Made by a program: the position numbers and the translations under genes
The notes under the pieces: generated by a model
What the model was told of the DNA's origin: nothing
Seen by the model: only the letters and a program-made list of their open reading frames with translations
Databases searched by the model: none
Source: Liolophura sinensis
Taxonomy: Eukaryota > Mollusca > Polyplacophora > Chitonida > Chitonidae
DNA length: 64,000 nucleotides
Assembly (NCBI RefSeq): GCF_032854445.1
Contig: NC_088302.1
Location: 35,780,191-35,844,190 of the forward strand
Direction: 5' to 3'
Shown: in pieces, positions 1 to 14,600 of the stretch
Position numbering within the stretch: the stretch's first letter is position 1
Layout: each line of letters opens with the position of its first letter

Positions 1-276
1 AAGGGTGTGAGATGAGTTCAATATGTATTGCCCCATATGGTGTTTCAGTATGAAAGGTAAGGATATATAAGAGAAAAATACAATGTGATGTTTTCTTGTT
101 AACAGAATGCTTTATGTGACTTTTGAATATAAGTGCTTCTTCCAGTAACATAGAATTTACATTGGCACATTTTAAATGCTTAAACAGCAGTTTACCTTCA
201 TGTCAAATGCATGTTTGGAGATAGTGATTCTGAATAAAAAGAATTTGAATTGGAACCTGGTTTATAATATTTACAG

Positions 277-2630
277 AAAACTTCAGGAGGTACGTGGCAG
301 GCTGAATCAGCTGAGACAGCTGGTTGGTTATTTCCAGGGAGGCAGCTTGGACCAGCCCATGCCTGGCAGCTCAGATCAGGCTGACCAGTCCTCTTTGCCA
401 GGGGTCAGTGATAATGATGACCTGGATATCACTGTGCAGAGTAATCTTAGGTGAGAAGATAAGAGATTTGTCACTGGATATACGTGTATGAAGGAGATAG
501 CTGTGGTGCTTCAGTATCGGTCCAGCAGATTGCCGTGTTCTAGTGAATATGTGAAGCTATCGGTATTGCAGCTATTATTTGAAATGTTGTATGTTTGTCT
601 TGCATGTGACAATGTTTTGATTACTGCAAATTACGATTACGATTATTATGTCAGAAGTTGTCATTATAAGGTTTATAGATTGATTTCTCTAGGTTGATAT
701 TGAACTTCTAGCATTATCTTAACTATTTCAGCTGCTGCATGTATTGATTACATTTTCTTAAAAGGACAAGTATACATTGACTGATACATTGGTCCCTCTG
801 CAGGAATCTGCTTTGGATACTGAGACATGAATGTGAAGACTGTTCAAAGTTAGCACTAAAATTAGAAAAGATAGGACCCTTTTTTGTGTGGAAATGAAAA
901 AAAGTTCTTCAGAGGTAGGGACTGGTACATTTCACTCTCCGTGGGTGGAATTTGAGATGTGACCACATTGTAACAAAATACTGGTCATTCGTGTGAAGGT
1001 TTGCCAGACACCTGTGGCTGTTCCTGGCTCTGCTGATGGCAATCATGTAAATGAAATATTCTTTGAATGCTGCTTAAAACTCCATTCAGATCAAATAAAT
1101 ATAACATTGATTTTTAATTTTTTTTGTTAATAGTTGTGAACAAGTATGCCCCTGCAATATTTGTGGGTTGTTGCACCCTTTGTCATGTGGTTTATGTCTG
1201 CCTCAGATCCCCAGCCATGGCAATGAGGACTCAGACAGTAGAGACAGGAACCCCTGCCACAGAACAGACCGACTCCCAGCAACAGTCGGATGATGACAAC
1301 ATGCCAGCCTCAGACACCTCTGAAACAGGGTCACGCACCTCCAGTCTGGGGCCTTGGGGAGATGACCCAGAGATACAGGAGAAAGTGCGGTAAGAGTGCA
1401 GGCTAATAATGCTCTAGGTGAACATTAGCCACAAAGACAAAATGAGTTAAATGATTTGATACATTACCTAAACCACCTATACCGGAACTAGATGTAATAA
1501 CCTGGACCCAGTTCCACAAATCTGGTGAGGACTAAATCTATTGTGGACAAACAAGCAATAACTGTACCTCTCATTAGTTAGTCTCTTAATTAGATCTGTG
1601 ATTTGTTAGCCAATGAAAACACAGAATTCCCGTGTGTCTTTGATTTTGGCCTGCGCAGAAGTTATACAGTGTCCTCTGGTAATCTATGGAATATTCTATC
1701 ATAATAATATAGATTTCTCAGAAATCTATGGAATACCGTTACCTCTAGACAGGAAAAGTTTGGGGTCCAGTATTTATAATCTAAGTGTTTATAATTCTAC
1801 TGTGTTTAGTGTATTATTACTTGCTTTAAGGAAAATCAGTACAAACAGTAATCCTAAAAATTCTCTTTTCATTATTGTGTAGTAAACTGAAAGCTGCCAA
1901 GGACAAGCTACGTCAGTTACAGAACATGGTCAACAGTTTCCAGCAACATCCTGAGACGTCCAGTGTACTGCCAGATGATCTGGCTCAGCTGGCGAACAGT
2001 CTGGACGAGGAGATGGAAGCAGTCATCCCAGGCTCATCTGCCCTGACTACTGTCACAGATGTGACAGCCCAGCTACAGGACAACTCTAGCTCTGCCATGA
2101 GTGATGGGGAACTGCCCCAGCAGGCAGGGGAGAGGTAGGCTAAGCAGCATATCATGAATCCTGTCTGTAAGGATTTGTAATATACTGTTTTGATGTATTT
2201 CTGGCGGTGTTCAGCAGAAACAGCAGTCTCTTTGTTTTGTGTCCATGTCTTAGATGGAACCATGAGGATACTTAGAATTAATTAAATTGAAATAATTTAT
2301 CCGGTTGGAAATTGATTATTCTGACCTTTTTGCTATAAATGTATTTGATCACTAACTTAACTAACTTCTTTATGCCACTTAAAAGAAAAACTTATGATTA
2401 CTAGCCATTAAATGCTGATTAGAAACACATCACAAGAATTTTGTTTTCATCAGGTGGTTTCCCCATTGCTGTGTTACAACTGTGGTTTTGTATTTGACAG
2501 GGGTGAAGCTGATTTTGAAGCCACAATGCAGACTCAGCAGAAGGAGCTTGACCAGCTGAAGGTTGAGAGAGAGAACCTAATAGCTATCAGGGACCAGCTA
2601 AAACTGTTACATCAGCAGTACCCTTCACAG
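277..2630 (+). CDS. PCM1: PCM1 exons 1-4 of the window: N-terminal coiled coils
   Basis: Four exons (277-450, 1207-1389, 1883-2134, 2501-2630) encode short heptad-rich helices separated by Ser/Asp/Glu-rich linkers. The pattern LQEVRGRLNQLRQLVGYF in exon 1 and AAKDKLRQLQNMVNSFQ in exon 3 matches two of the spaced helices of vertebrate PCM1. Exon 4 continues with a Gln/Leu-rich helix (KELDQLKVERENL). Exon 1 opens on the third base of a codon, so an earlier exon must exist outside the window. Exon 4 ends in phase 0 at a CAG. Confidence 0.92.
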
Positions 2631-5600
2631 GTAAATTAACAAATTACAGACCTGTAAGGAATTCACTCAGTCTCTAAACTTTCAGTGATCACATGTCAAA
2701 CAAACTAATGCTACTTCGTACAGCAGTCTAGAGCCCTTCCAAACAATAACAGTCACAACATTGACATTGTGTTGAGAGCCTCTGTTCCATATTTAACCAT
2801 GCACGTTATGTTATTATCAGTAACCTGTTGCATGTCCATGTTTGCAAGGATATTGGGCCTCCATTAGGGTGCTAGCGCATGACAATGACTCAGGAACCCC
2901 TCACCGGCCTTTCAACCACTGTGGGTTGAGGTCCAGCATGAACTTTCCGGTTGTACCAGCAAACCTGTGTATGGTCGTGGGCTTCCATAGGCTATACCGA
3001 GTTTCCCCAAACCATAAAATGAAATGAAAATAAAATAAAATGTCTAACTGTTATACCAATAAAGAATCCAGTTAAAGGTGACATCAGTCATTAATAATCT
3101 TGCCGTAATAACCAAATAATCATGATGTTATCAGAAGATTATTTCAATGGACTGAATATCAATAAATCTATGCTCGATAGAAGTCAATATAAAGAAAAGA
3201 AACCAGTCATGTTTCATTGAGGTGATCAGACATTCCCATGGATCTTGTTAACAATCATTCCATCTTATTTATCGATATAAAGGGACTGAATGGGTAAAGC
3301 CTTGAGTAATTGATGGTTAATGACACCTAAAGAAGACAGATGACATCTTTGCATAAAGTTGTTTGCTTCAAGTTGAATTTTGGTCTGAATTCATTAAAAT
3401 ATGGTCCTTATAGCTGAACAATTCTGTTGATGTTTGCAGGGAGATGATGAAGAGCCTGTGAGAGTACCAGACAGGAATAACACTGAGGTGAAGTTTGCCC
3501 CAGAGCCTCAGATACAGACTATAACCTGTAAGTCAGATTTTAGACTTCTTCATCACCATTATATACATGCTGAGTTTGTCAGAGACGTGTCATGAAGTTT
3601 GATAATGGGCCGAATTATCTTTCTTCTTGTTATCTTTAAGAGCAAGTAAGTAATTGAGAATGATAATGGAGGTAATAGAAAGAGATGAGAATTTTCAGCT
3701 GATTAGCTTTTTAAGGGAAATTCAGGTTTTCAAGGTATCAAAATGGCCGAAAGTAACCTTTTTACTTTTTGGGGTCAGCTAGTAGAGGAAATTTCAGTTG
3801 ATGGAGAAGATTTTCTTCCCTGACTAGAGTGATAATTACTTTGAGTGTAGTCGATACCATCTGAATATTGAAACAAGAAGTGGAGGTTGTTACAAGAATC
3901 TGTAGATGCAATCTGTGGCCAAGAATACTTTAGGGATCTGTTTTTGTTTTGTTGCACAGTTTCATCAAATGATGAATTGTATGATCGTATGCGTAAACAG
4001 CGTATTTTGCGCGAGGAGCTAAGGCAGAAAAAGCGAGAGTTGGAGGCTATCATGAGGAAGGATCGGCCAAAAAAACAGTACTCTAGAAACCAAGACAACC
4101 AAAGTGACACAGTGTCCTACTCTACAGAAGCTTTTGGGTAACTGTCAAAGATGTCACATGTTTTAATTGCTTGAAAGTTAGTTTGTAAAAAATGGAATAT
4201 CACATAAGGAAATTCTTGTATTAAATGTTTTCATCTATAAAACTCGCAAAACTTCAAATCTGACTTTAAACAACAAGGAATCAATTCAAATCATCCCTTT
4301 GGTAAAAAACAATGTTAACTATATTTTTATTTTCATTGGTATGATCATAGTTTGATACGGTAATTGTTTTCACACGTCTGTTTCAGTACGAGTGTGGTAA
4401 GTGCAGATGCCACGATGGCCACGTGGGGAGGATCAACTGTAGAGAACCTGGAGAGTATTACAGAGGATGAGGACAACACTCAGGAGGACGGAGAGGAGGA
4501 GGATGGTCAGTCACACACTAGATCAACCCCCCCTCACCCCCACCCCTTCATACGAACCATTTCATAACAATTATCACCTTAACCTCTGCATCCACATTTA
4601 TGTTAACTTGCAAGGGTTTTGTGTCTCACCATTAGCTGTTTATATGAGCACAAGAAATGTATAATATATACATATGACATTGAGTTATGTGATTTTAAAA
4701 AACTTTTTGATCCCTCTCTTTATGTCCTGTCATAGACAGAATCATAAAAGGACGACAGTCATTTTTTGATTTTTGAAATTTGTCCTCCACATAAATACTG
4801 ACAGATGTTATGGAAGATTCCATGGAAAAATGGTAAAGTAAGGTAAAATTAAGAATTATTTTCTGGAGTTCAATTTTTGATCTAACGGGTATTTAAACAG
4901 CCTATCCTATAGATGGGATTGTTCAAGTAGAAGAGGAGGAAGAAGAGAATGAAGAGTCTGGTGAGACATACACAATCGAGGATGATGTCCGGCAACGGCA
5001 GGAAGCCCGGCAACAACAACAACGACGGGAGAGATCCTCCAGGAAGAACGGGAGACAGACCTACCCAAGACCTTTGGGAGACATGACAGGTTAGTCTCCA
5101 CTTAACTTTCCTGTTGAACTATCATACATTGCTAGAGATTTAGAAGGATTGGTCTGAGTTTTATTTAGATGAGGCCATCATTAAAAATATGTTTGCTGGG
5201 CATAACACAAGGTTTGTATGGGTCCTTAAAAAACTGGAAAGTCCTTGAAAAAGGTCCATTTTACTGACAGGTGCTTGAAAGTCCTTGAAGTTTACCTTGA
5301 AAACGCATATTATTCCAACTCAGAAGCAGATGAGGCTTGACCCACGTTGTCGGTTTATCTTTTCTTCAAACTCTGAAAAATCTATCAACCTAAATGGTAT
5401 TGTTTCATCCATGATAATGCTGTATTGCTTCAGAATAGCATCACTTTTGTCCTCCTCAATCTTATTAGCTGCCTCTAAGAAATGTAACACCATCTTTAAC
5501 TTATTTTCACATCCAATCTTGCTCTTCCATATTTCTCTTGGGCCAAGGCAACCCATATTTCGAACCAGTGAATATTTAATTGGACAAATGTCCAACACTT

Positions 5601-8600
5601 TTTTCAAAACACCCAAGACAAAGTCCTTTGTCTGCATGCGGATGTCTAAAACCTGCAAGTCACTTAGTTTTTCAAATCAGCCAGAATTCTGTCTGCTTTG
5701 AAACCTGCTTTGATTCGTTTTGAGTCTTGGTGATTTCTTTATCCGAAATTTCAATTTTCATTTAGGCCTGAAGAGTTTTAGCATCCTTTAACACATCTTC
5801 TATGATAACCCTATCCATCAACTCTCTGTCGTATTGTTCAATATCTGAGGAGAGAAATGGGATCGTGGGCTTATCAGTTTGATGCAGGGTTAAGAAAGGC
5901 TCAAGTAGCTGAGCAAGAGAAGAAAAACAGCAGATTTTGAGAATGGTTAACTCATCATTGACACTTTCCTTCACTGTTTGAATGAACTTTGTTCTCGGAT
6001 GTGGGGTTTTTTTTCCCTTCAATTGCTCTGACATACTTTATAACATTTGGCCATATTGCCCTGCTTACTTGTCCTATCAGGTTGTGTAGCTGATGGATAT
6101 AAGTCTTGAAGTGGTAAACAAGGCTAGAATTTTAAGTAAATTTTACATTTTGCCCTCTGTTTATCCTCGCTCGCTTCCAACCAGTCCATGTATTGTGGGT
6201 CTTGTAACCATCAGTCATTGAAAGAACACTTCCCTGGCATTTTGGAAACAAGTGATGTGTCTGAATGTAATCCTGTAGCGGCTATGGAAGTTAGAAAAGC
6301 TAAATGTACAATAACTTCCTGTCTTTGCTCCATGTGCATTGCAAAAGCATCGATTCCTGCAACGTTGACAACCCTACACTCATTAACGTTATCCCATACG
6401 GCGACGCCACTTGTCGTAAAGTGTGCGTAATTTACAATACGGCACAATGGGTGATACACTAATTCTTCACTGGGATTAGGGAAGTCCTTTCTGGTTTCTT
6501 TTAAACAAAGGTTGATTTACCCCCATAACCACTGGAGAGAATGAAAGTTCGATAAAAATCACTTCTCATCAGTAGTATTTCAGATATATCCTGCACAGTG
6601 AGTCGATTGTCAAGTGTGTCAGATATATCCTGCACAGTGAGTCCATTGTCAAGTGTCATTTACAGTCACCGCGCATAAGACCAAAAGGACAAAAAGGGAA
6701 AAAAAAACATCAAACAATTTATTTCCAGTTCGTGATCGTGATTTCATGTGGCGAACTGACACTTTGTTGTTTTCATTCACACAAGAAAAGAAACAATCCC
6801 AGTTTTATCAATTTCATTGAAGCTCTAACCACCTCAAGCAACGGACCTTCTACGCTGTTACTGAAAAACTTATGTACAAACGTCAGTTCTCTTGGTCACA
6901 TTCACTATCGATGTTGGAGCAGGATTAAGGCTACTGACAGCATTTTGAACTCCTACAATGCGCAAACTCATGCAAAGCCATTTCAAATCTTAACAGACTT
7001 TCCGTCTCTCAGAGATCAAACCTTGGAAGTAAATATCGCCCATTTTCTTAACTACCTATGGCCTATACAAACCATTAGCCACAGTTATCCATTCAAGAAG
7101 TTACCTCTCTGTGGCTGGTGCTTTCAACCATGGACAATGTTTATGCAAGAGTGACTACATGTCTGACCAGCGAGGTGAATGTTGTGAATGTTCTTCCGAT
7201 TAGATTCACTCCTTCAGTGAGCTATGGTTGGTGTAGATAAGAGCAAGGTTATAAGAACACTGTTAATGATTTCACATGGATGGGCATCAGTAGAACAAGG
7301 ATTCTCCATAAACAGACAAATAAAGGCAGAAAATCTTAAGAGATGACTCGTACATATCACTTAGAAACCACTTCATTTCAGCAGCAGAATGCACAACAAA
7401 AGTACCTAGCACATCTTGATGATGTAAAAAGAAAAAAACTAACCCAGCAGAATGCACTCAGACAGAAAGCAACGAATGATGAGCTAGATGAGCTAAAGGA
7501 AAAACGCCAGTATCTTTTGAAAGACATTGTTGGCTTGCACAAAAGTGCTACTGAATTTTCTGAACAAGCAGAAACGTCAAGAAATTTGACATTTGTAGCC
7601 AAGTCAAATAGTCTTAGACGATCTGCTAAGGAAAAAGAGCAAACTCTTAAAGAGGTTGATGTGTCATTAGATGAAAAATTGAGAGAAACAAAAATTTCTT
7701 CTTGCTAAAGACGTGTACAGTGCATATGTATGCATGTATGCATGTACACAACCAATATGCCTGATGTTGACCTGTATATCCAGTAAAGGTGTTTAGTCTT
7801 GATGCTTTCTTTATGTTTAAAACCAATTGTAAGGTATTATTGTATAATATTATAATATCAGAAATTGTTGTATTACTGATTTTTGGGGGGATCCCGAACA
7901 GTTAGATGTTTGAACTCACAAGTCAAGACAATCAGCTTTTTAAGTAAAATACATGTAGGTTATCATCTCCATGTTTGGCTCTGAGTATTCTGTTTATCTG
8001 GTTAGTTTCAGATGCTGGTGGTATGATGAAATTGTAGCACATTTCACAATCATTCAAATACATACATGCATCAGTTTAAAACTGAGTTTAAATGTTTATT
8101 GAAGGATGTTTTCTGAAGAGCATATGTGTTTGTCACTTTATAAGTTATGAACCAATTTGCATTTGCAAAATTATAACAGCAGCATTAAGAGGGCATATAG
8201 ACCTGATGAAATCCTTGCATCTCTTCAATAGTATTTCAATGTACTTTTATGATAGCGGTCAGTCCAATGGCAGGGAGAAGCTGAACTAAGCAAACAGACT
8301 TCAGGAGTATTTACACCAGCGTGAGGAAACAAAGCTACAATGATGATAGGAAAATCAGTTATATTGCAATTAGTTGCTAACCCCGATATCAATGGCCTGT
8401 CCCAGGACATTCTTACTTCACTTGGAATACAAGTCTCATTTGTGATTTACTGACTGTATTAATTCCTTTAAAGTTGAGCACAGATAATAAATGATTTACA
8501 AAGGTCCTTGAAATTTGGACAGTCCTTGAGAGTCCTAAAAATTGAATTTCAGATAGGGGTGGGAACCCTAATAATGAGACAGACTCCTCTCCCAAAAAGG

Positions 8601-11600
8601 ACTTTATTCTAGAGTAAAGTGTCAGCTAGAAGTTTGATAAAAGTTTTTTTAGCCAGCCTTTGTGTGCAGGTGTAGTTTATGTCATATCTCAAGTGCCTAT
8701 TCTAGGCGTCCAATAACATGGAAAATAATGTTATTAGGTTAAGTGTAAGGGGTGATATCTTAGAAAGTAATGCCTGTATTGAGCTCATGTTTTGTCCAAG
8801 GCAGAGCAATTATTTGATCTAGAAATAAATGTTGCAACAACACAACAGAAGGCTAACTTTCAATCTACATGTGTTGGAAGTGTGCAAATAGTTTTCTAAC
8901 ATATCATTTTTGTGTGACGAAATGTATTGTAAAGTAATTATTTTTCCCCACAAGGAGCATCACGGAACTCACAAAGGCAGAGCAACTATGATAAAAAGAA
9001 ATGGTCCAATCTTAACAACAGGACACGAGCCAAAACAAGACAAGGGGTGAGTGAGGTGTCCAGTTTTGTGCATGCTAAATAACTTTTCTGAGAGCTATAC
9101 ATAAACTGTGAAAGCAAAGCACTTGTCTCTAAGACTTCAAATTTGTTTTCTTCTCCTCCAAGAAAGTTTTGGTGGATATTCCTTTTTGTGGGGAAAATCG
9201 TAACATTTATGTTCACCAGAACTTTAATGTTATGTTTCAGAATTACCGTTCCCCAGAAGACATCATAGAAGAAGATGAGCAGAGAGGTCAGTTGACTGTG
9301 TTACAGCGTCAGTTAGAGACCACGAACTCGCTCTGTCAGTCATTGTTACAGGAGCAACAGTCACTGTACCAAATGTTCAGAGCATGCTACACAACACCGG
9401 CAGGTAGGTGACAGTGAGAAGATGTGTGAGATGTTTTCAGTGTGAAAAAGCAAACCAACTGTCCATTCAGAAATTATCTGAACCAACCTTAATATATTTC
9501 GAGAACAGTGTTTGTACCTGTAAAACCAAGGCATAATGGTTGCCTGCAAAAAGTACTGTTACATGCTTCGTGCAGCTCTAAATTTGGTTGTCGGGTAAAA
9601 TCATCAGTATTGGTTCGACTGTTGTTTTCTGCAGGGTTGGGATGGAATGGAACGGCGTCGTTTCGACAGGGAATGTTTCAAGACCCATTTGCTCTGCCCC
9701 CACCGTTACAACAACAGCAACAAGTGATGTTCAGATTGAACCAGTGCTACCAGCAAATGGCACTGCAGCAGTCTGAATTACAGAGCCTGCAGAATCAGCT
9801 GCAGTGTCTCTCCCTTCAGATTGGCGGAAACTCGCCGAACCCAGAAAACCAGGGGTTGAACAACTCAACAAAGTTAAGTCCGGTGACCCAGGGGATTGGT
9901 TATAACCCTTACCAAGTTCCTCTGATTAACTCATCCAACCAAGCCAGCTCATTCTCGTTAAACCCCCAGTTCCCCGCCAGTTTTTCCTTCCTGAACAACC
10001 CTAATGCATACGCTGCTGCCAATGGTGTTGATGTAAGCAATGTGAGGGGAAGAACCTCAAGCCTTGGCCAAGGCGGTGGGGATGGAGGGACTCTGGGCAT
10101 GCAGGCAGAAGCTCATCTTGCCAGGGAGCCTTTTAACAACAACCGCTTGTCATCAAACAGAGCAGCCAGTACCAAAGGCTTGAAGAAGAATAACACCTCG
10201 CAAAGTGCTACCCAAACGTGTCCGCTGAATGCCCCAGCCAGTTGGTCAGTGGTCAGTGGTAGAGAACCTTTTGGGCAGACTAGTCCTGAGGCGGCCGAAA
10301 CTGTTCCCAGGCTAAATCTGAATAGGATACTAGCAACCAAACGGTGAGTCCTGCCTGGGTGAAATAAATTTCATTTAACGCGAAACATTTCCTGCCTAAA
10401 ATAATTTGGACCCAATATCAGACCTGCCTACTTTTACGATTTTGGCGTATTTTGTACATCAGACATGTAGAAAGTATGACTGTACGCCAAAGAAGTATAA
10501 AATACGCTTAAACCATACACGAAAGAAAATAAAATCCAAAGTCTGGTTTAATTTTTTATTTTTATACATGTCCATTTATAGTATCAGATCCACTGTTTTA
10601 GCATTAACATTACAGCAAGGACATAGCAGGAAAACCGCCAACTTACGAATTAATACAGATTAAATGTAGTGCGCAAAAGGTTTCCAAATGGTGACCCGTT
10701 CATTCTGTCTCTTTATGTCAACCCTTGTTGTTGTTCCTGTCACGAATATTTTAGGGTATCCATCTATGTAACATCTATTCAAATCTGCATTTTTTTTTTT
10801 TGTACAGCACAATAAGCACACCGTCAAAAAAAAGCCTGACGACAGAAAATATACAGAACACATCAAAGACTATACACCAGCTAATCATGCTAAATCCTTA
10901 ATAACCTCATTATCCTCAGGTAGATCTTGACATGCAGAATTATCCTCTGAATGACCCAAACTAACACACCAAACATGTCTTTTGTTTACCTCTGGGGCAC
11001 CTTAGCCCTTTTTTGGAAATTCCTGAGATCTCAATTTTAGTGACACAAGGTAAAGGTTGCAATAATTGAAACTTTTTTGCATTGGGGTTTTTATTTGAAG
11101 TGATTTTTAAGGAGGGTTAAAAATATATCTGCCACATTGTTGTCGCTGTTTTGTACACATAAAATTTGATTTGTACACGTAGATATGGGTGTGTGTACAC
11201 ATTACATTCACTAGGGGTGGGCACGTCTACAATATGGGTAGTCTATTGTTCATTCCTGATTTACAACGATATTTTTGGGGCAATCTCTTGTGCATTGCAA
11301 GAGAACAATCGTTAATTCACCCCTAAAGGCCCAATTTGTTTAAATAAACCTTCCTTGGTGTGCAATAATGCAAAAATTTGATTACCACTACAAACCATAC
11401 CGTACAATTAAACCAAACCATAAGAAACTAAAAATTCATACTTTAACATGTCATTTATTTTGTCCATTTGTACAGAAGCAGAGCAGGGCCTTTAACGTCA
11501 ACTGAGAGAAATCCACCTCTCGATGAATCAGGTACGTTTTGTTTTAAGAAAAACCTTAATTAATTCCCAGATGAAGTTGTGCATTAGAGTCCAGCTACTA

Positions 11601-14600
11601 GTGGATCTGTTGCGGATTTATGTACCTGTATAAAGTGAAAGGTTTCCACCAAACGCATATCATGATTAAATAACTGAAGACAAAACGTCGTAGAAAGTTC
11701 TGTAGGGAAAGATTTTGTGCGTGGGTTATTGTATGCACATTAACACTCTCAACAAAAACAACACCAGAATGATGTGAATGATGGGACAAACCCGGTTTCA
11801 GATAATATGAACTATGATGAGGAGGATTGGAAATAACCATTATTAATTATAATGAGTATGATAGGCCTGTAAGGTGGTTATGAATGAAATGAGAAGTCTG
11901 CCGTACATAGATTAGAAGCCTTTGCATAAGGTAATTTGAAAATTCACATGTGATTTATTTTTCTAGGTAGGAAGAACTACATAGATGTCAGTGACAAAAC
12001 AACGATAGAGTGTTCTTTTTGCATGGCGTATAAGTGAACAGAAGTTGTTTTTTTTTTTTCTCATTTCATCATTGAACACCAGGGGGCTGTTTCTCAAAGG
12101 GGTCATAACGTTACGCCGGTCGCAAATACCAAGGCAGCGTATGCCGTCAGTATGCGATGTCATGGTGATTAGGACAATGTAACATTACGACTCTTGTGAG
12201 AAACATCTCCCAGAGATCAACTAACTAAGATGAAAGTATGTGTGGTTGATTTGTAGCTGTGATAGGGCGTGTGTACTCTGGTTCAGGACGAGCCACTGCT
12301 GCTGCTAACCTCGCCAGTAAGAAGAAAGCTGGGGAGCTGTACCGTGGGGGGCTCAGTGCTGGCATCAGTGGAACAGCACATGCAGATAGTGCTAGTGTAT
12401 CCAGTGTCCTCTCCAGCGTAACAGGCAACCAAAGAAATAGAAATAGGTTAGTCCTGCCCTTTTTCTTTGTCCATTGTAATTGGATAGCCATGGCGCTCAC
12501 AACAGCGATTGTTCTTCGACCTTTTTACATGACAAAGTAATACTTTTTACGAATCTTTCAAATTGGTCACTTCAAACAACACAAGTTAATGTCTATAATA
12601 CAGAGGACAAGTTGCATTTTGAGTCTTTTTTTTTTCTGATCAGGTAGAGGAATTACGATAGCCAGTGACATTTATATATGCTATAGGTGCTGTTGTGTGA
12701 TTGTTGGATTACTGAATATTGTTCATTTGGTGAAAGCTCAGTGTTGTCTTATTCAAAGAAAGATTCAAAACTTAACCTTAGAACATGTAGATCCTCCACT
12801 TTTTAAGGAAAAAAGAATTTTTTAAGTATTTTCTGCTTTTTCTTTTTTTTAGATGTATAAATATGTTTGTCTTACTATTTTGTTTTCAGGGATACAGATA
12901 CCAGCAATGATCTCTCCCTATTCAATGCCCTCAGAGAAAACATTTATGCAGAGGTAGCAACACTTATTTCTCAAAATGAAAACCGGCCACACTTTTTGAT
13001 AGAGCTTTTCAAAGATCTTCAGTTGCTGTCGACGGACTACCTGAGGCAGACAGCACTGTTCTCTATCCGTGAGATGGTATCCAGATATCTGCCAGATGAT
13101 AATGTGGAGTCTGGAACAGAGGTAAGATGTGCAGTATGATGGCTAGATTCTGTGTCCTGATATGACATCATCAGGGTGTTAGTGGCATGCTGACTTAAAA
13201 TGGTGGTGATGAACGTTAGAAAAGTATGTTCAAAGTGGTCTCCCGTGGCTATGTTTAGAAACCTACAGGGGTTCATAGACGCCAGTCCGTTTAATGGTAG
13301 ATAAGAGAAAATATTGAATACGGAGTTTAAAAAAAGTATGCTATAAACTAGAGAAAAACTTAATATATTTCAGTAAGACTCAATTCTGAAAAAGACACTT
13401 CTTGTGAAACGTGAAGAGCAGGACATCTCAATCAGTTCTCTCCGAAAGTTTTGACTGTGTTCGCACCACACTTTCCTGCTTATTTGACAGTCATCTTAAA
13501 ACAATCTCTGCAGCCAGTGGTAAATCAGCTACGGATTTCTTCTTTCATCTTTGAAATCCAGGGGGAAGTGAACCCCAAACCAATATATTATCTTAAGCAT
13601 CTGATTACAGAGAAGTATGCTACCATGTGCTTTACACTGTGTTACATATATCCACAATCCATATACAGATATAGGGCTCTAATATTTTACAAGGTATATG
13701 TTTTCTTCGTTTTAACAGTGTCAGGTTTTATCCCATTTGAAGGAAAATTCGTACAGAGAATTGTCATATATACTGTACTGTTTTCAGTAATATTGTTTGA
13801 TTGGTTTTAACTTGGAAATAGTGTTAAAAATATATATCATAAAAATATTAATCATAAAATTACACTTGATTGTCTTTGTTTATGTATTACGTCATTCTGG
13901 TAAATAGTTGACTGCGTCGCATCAAGTACAGCAACCTTTGCATTTTGACAACCGGCTTCAGCCCGTACATGGCGAACAGATGCATCACACATATCTCGCA
14001 TTGCAGTTTAGCTCTATAACCGCCGCTATCAGTGCTCAGAATGATAGACTTATCCTTCAATGGCCATATGTGAAAGGGTTTTTATGAACGGTTTCCACCT
14101 TTGTTGAGGTCAATTTTCAAACCAAGTGTGTACACAAACATCAGAGGTGTGGACATGTGCTTTTGTTTGGGATTATGCAACAAGACATTTCATTGGTCAC
14201 ATAATTTTCATTGAGCCAATCACAGGTCATATTAAATAGTAGTCTACACTCACTGATGCAAGCAGCTATTCTCATGTCATTTACCGATGTCGACGGTCAG
14301 TCATTTTCTGTTTAAACTGGCATAAAGGTCAGACAGATTTTTTTGTAATTAAAATGAATATACCTACCCATTAAAAGTACACTTTGCCAGGATGTGAAAT
14401 TATCGTTTTCCTGGAGTTTGCATGGTGATCAGGAATTCATGTTTATATGGTTTAGGAGATCGGCAGGCAATCGAACGGTTAGAATGGATGCATGGGGTAT
14501 TTTCAGGTTGATATTTCAGAATGTGAAGATCATAGAAATAATATTACTTTGGCTAGTTAACATTTTGACGTCTATGAACTCCTGACCTACAAATTGAAAA

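Larger units (their letters stand above)
5209..8570. mobile_element. Decayed hAT-like DNA transposon filling PCM1 intron 8
   Basis: The left end (AGGTTTGTATGGGTCCTT) and the right end (inverted, AGGGTTCCCACC) are imperfect counterparts. Both subterminal regions carry repeated AGTCCTTGAA-type motifs (5220-5290 and 8500-8535), which I recall from a hAT-related element family in marine animals. Between them lie transposase fragments: body fragments on the - strand (about 5320-7154) and the C-terminal fragment on the + strand (7200-7708). The C-terminal part has SHGWASVEQGFSINRQ, the form I recall at the dimerisation end of such transposases. Stops and frameshifts show it is inactive. The opposed strands suggest an internal inversion. 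The family name is from memory. Confidence 0.6.

Noticed and set aside
5285-5701. 138-codon plus-strand open frame in PCM1 intron 8
   Set aside because: It is the shadow of the minus-strand transposase fragment at 5320-5658.
9361-10340. Minus-strand open frames opposite PCM1 exons 10 and 11
   Set aside because: Shadows of conserved PCM1 coding sequence.
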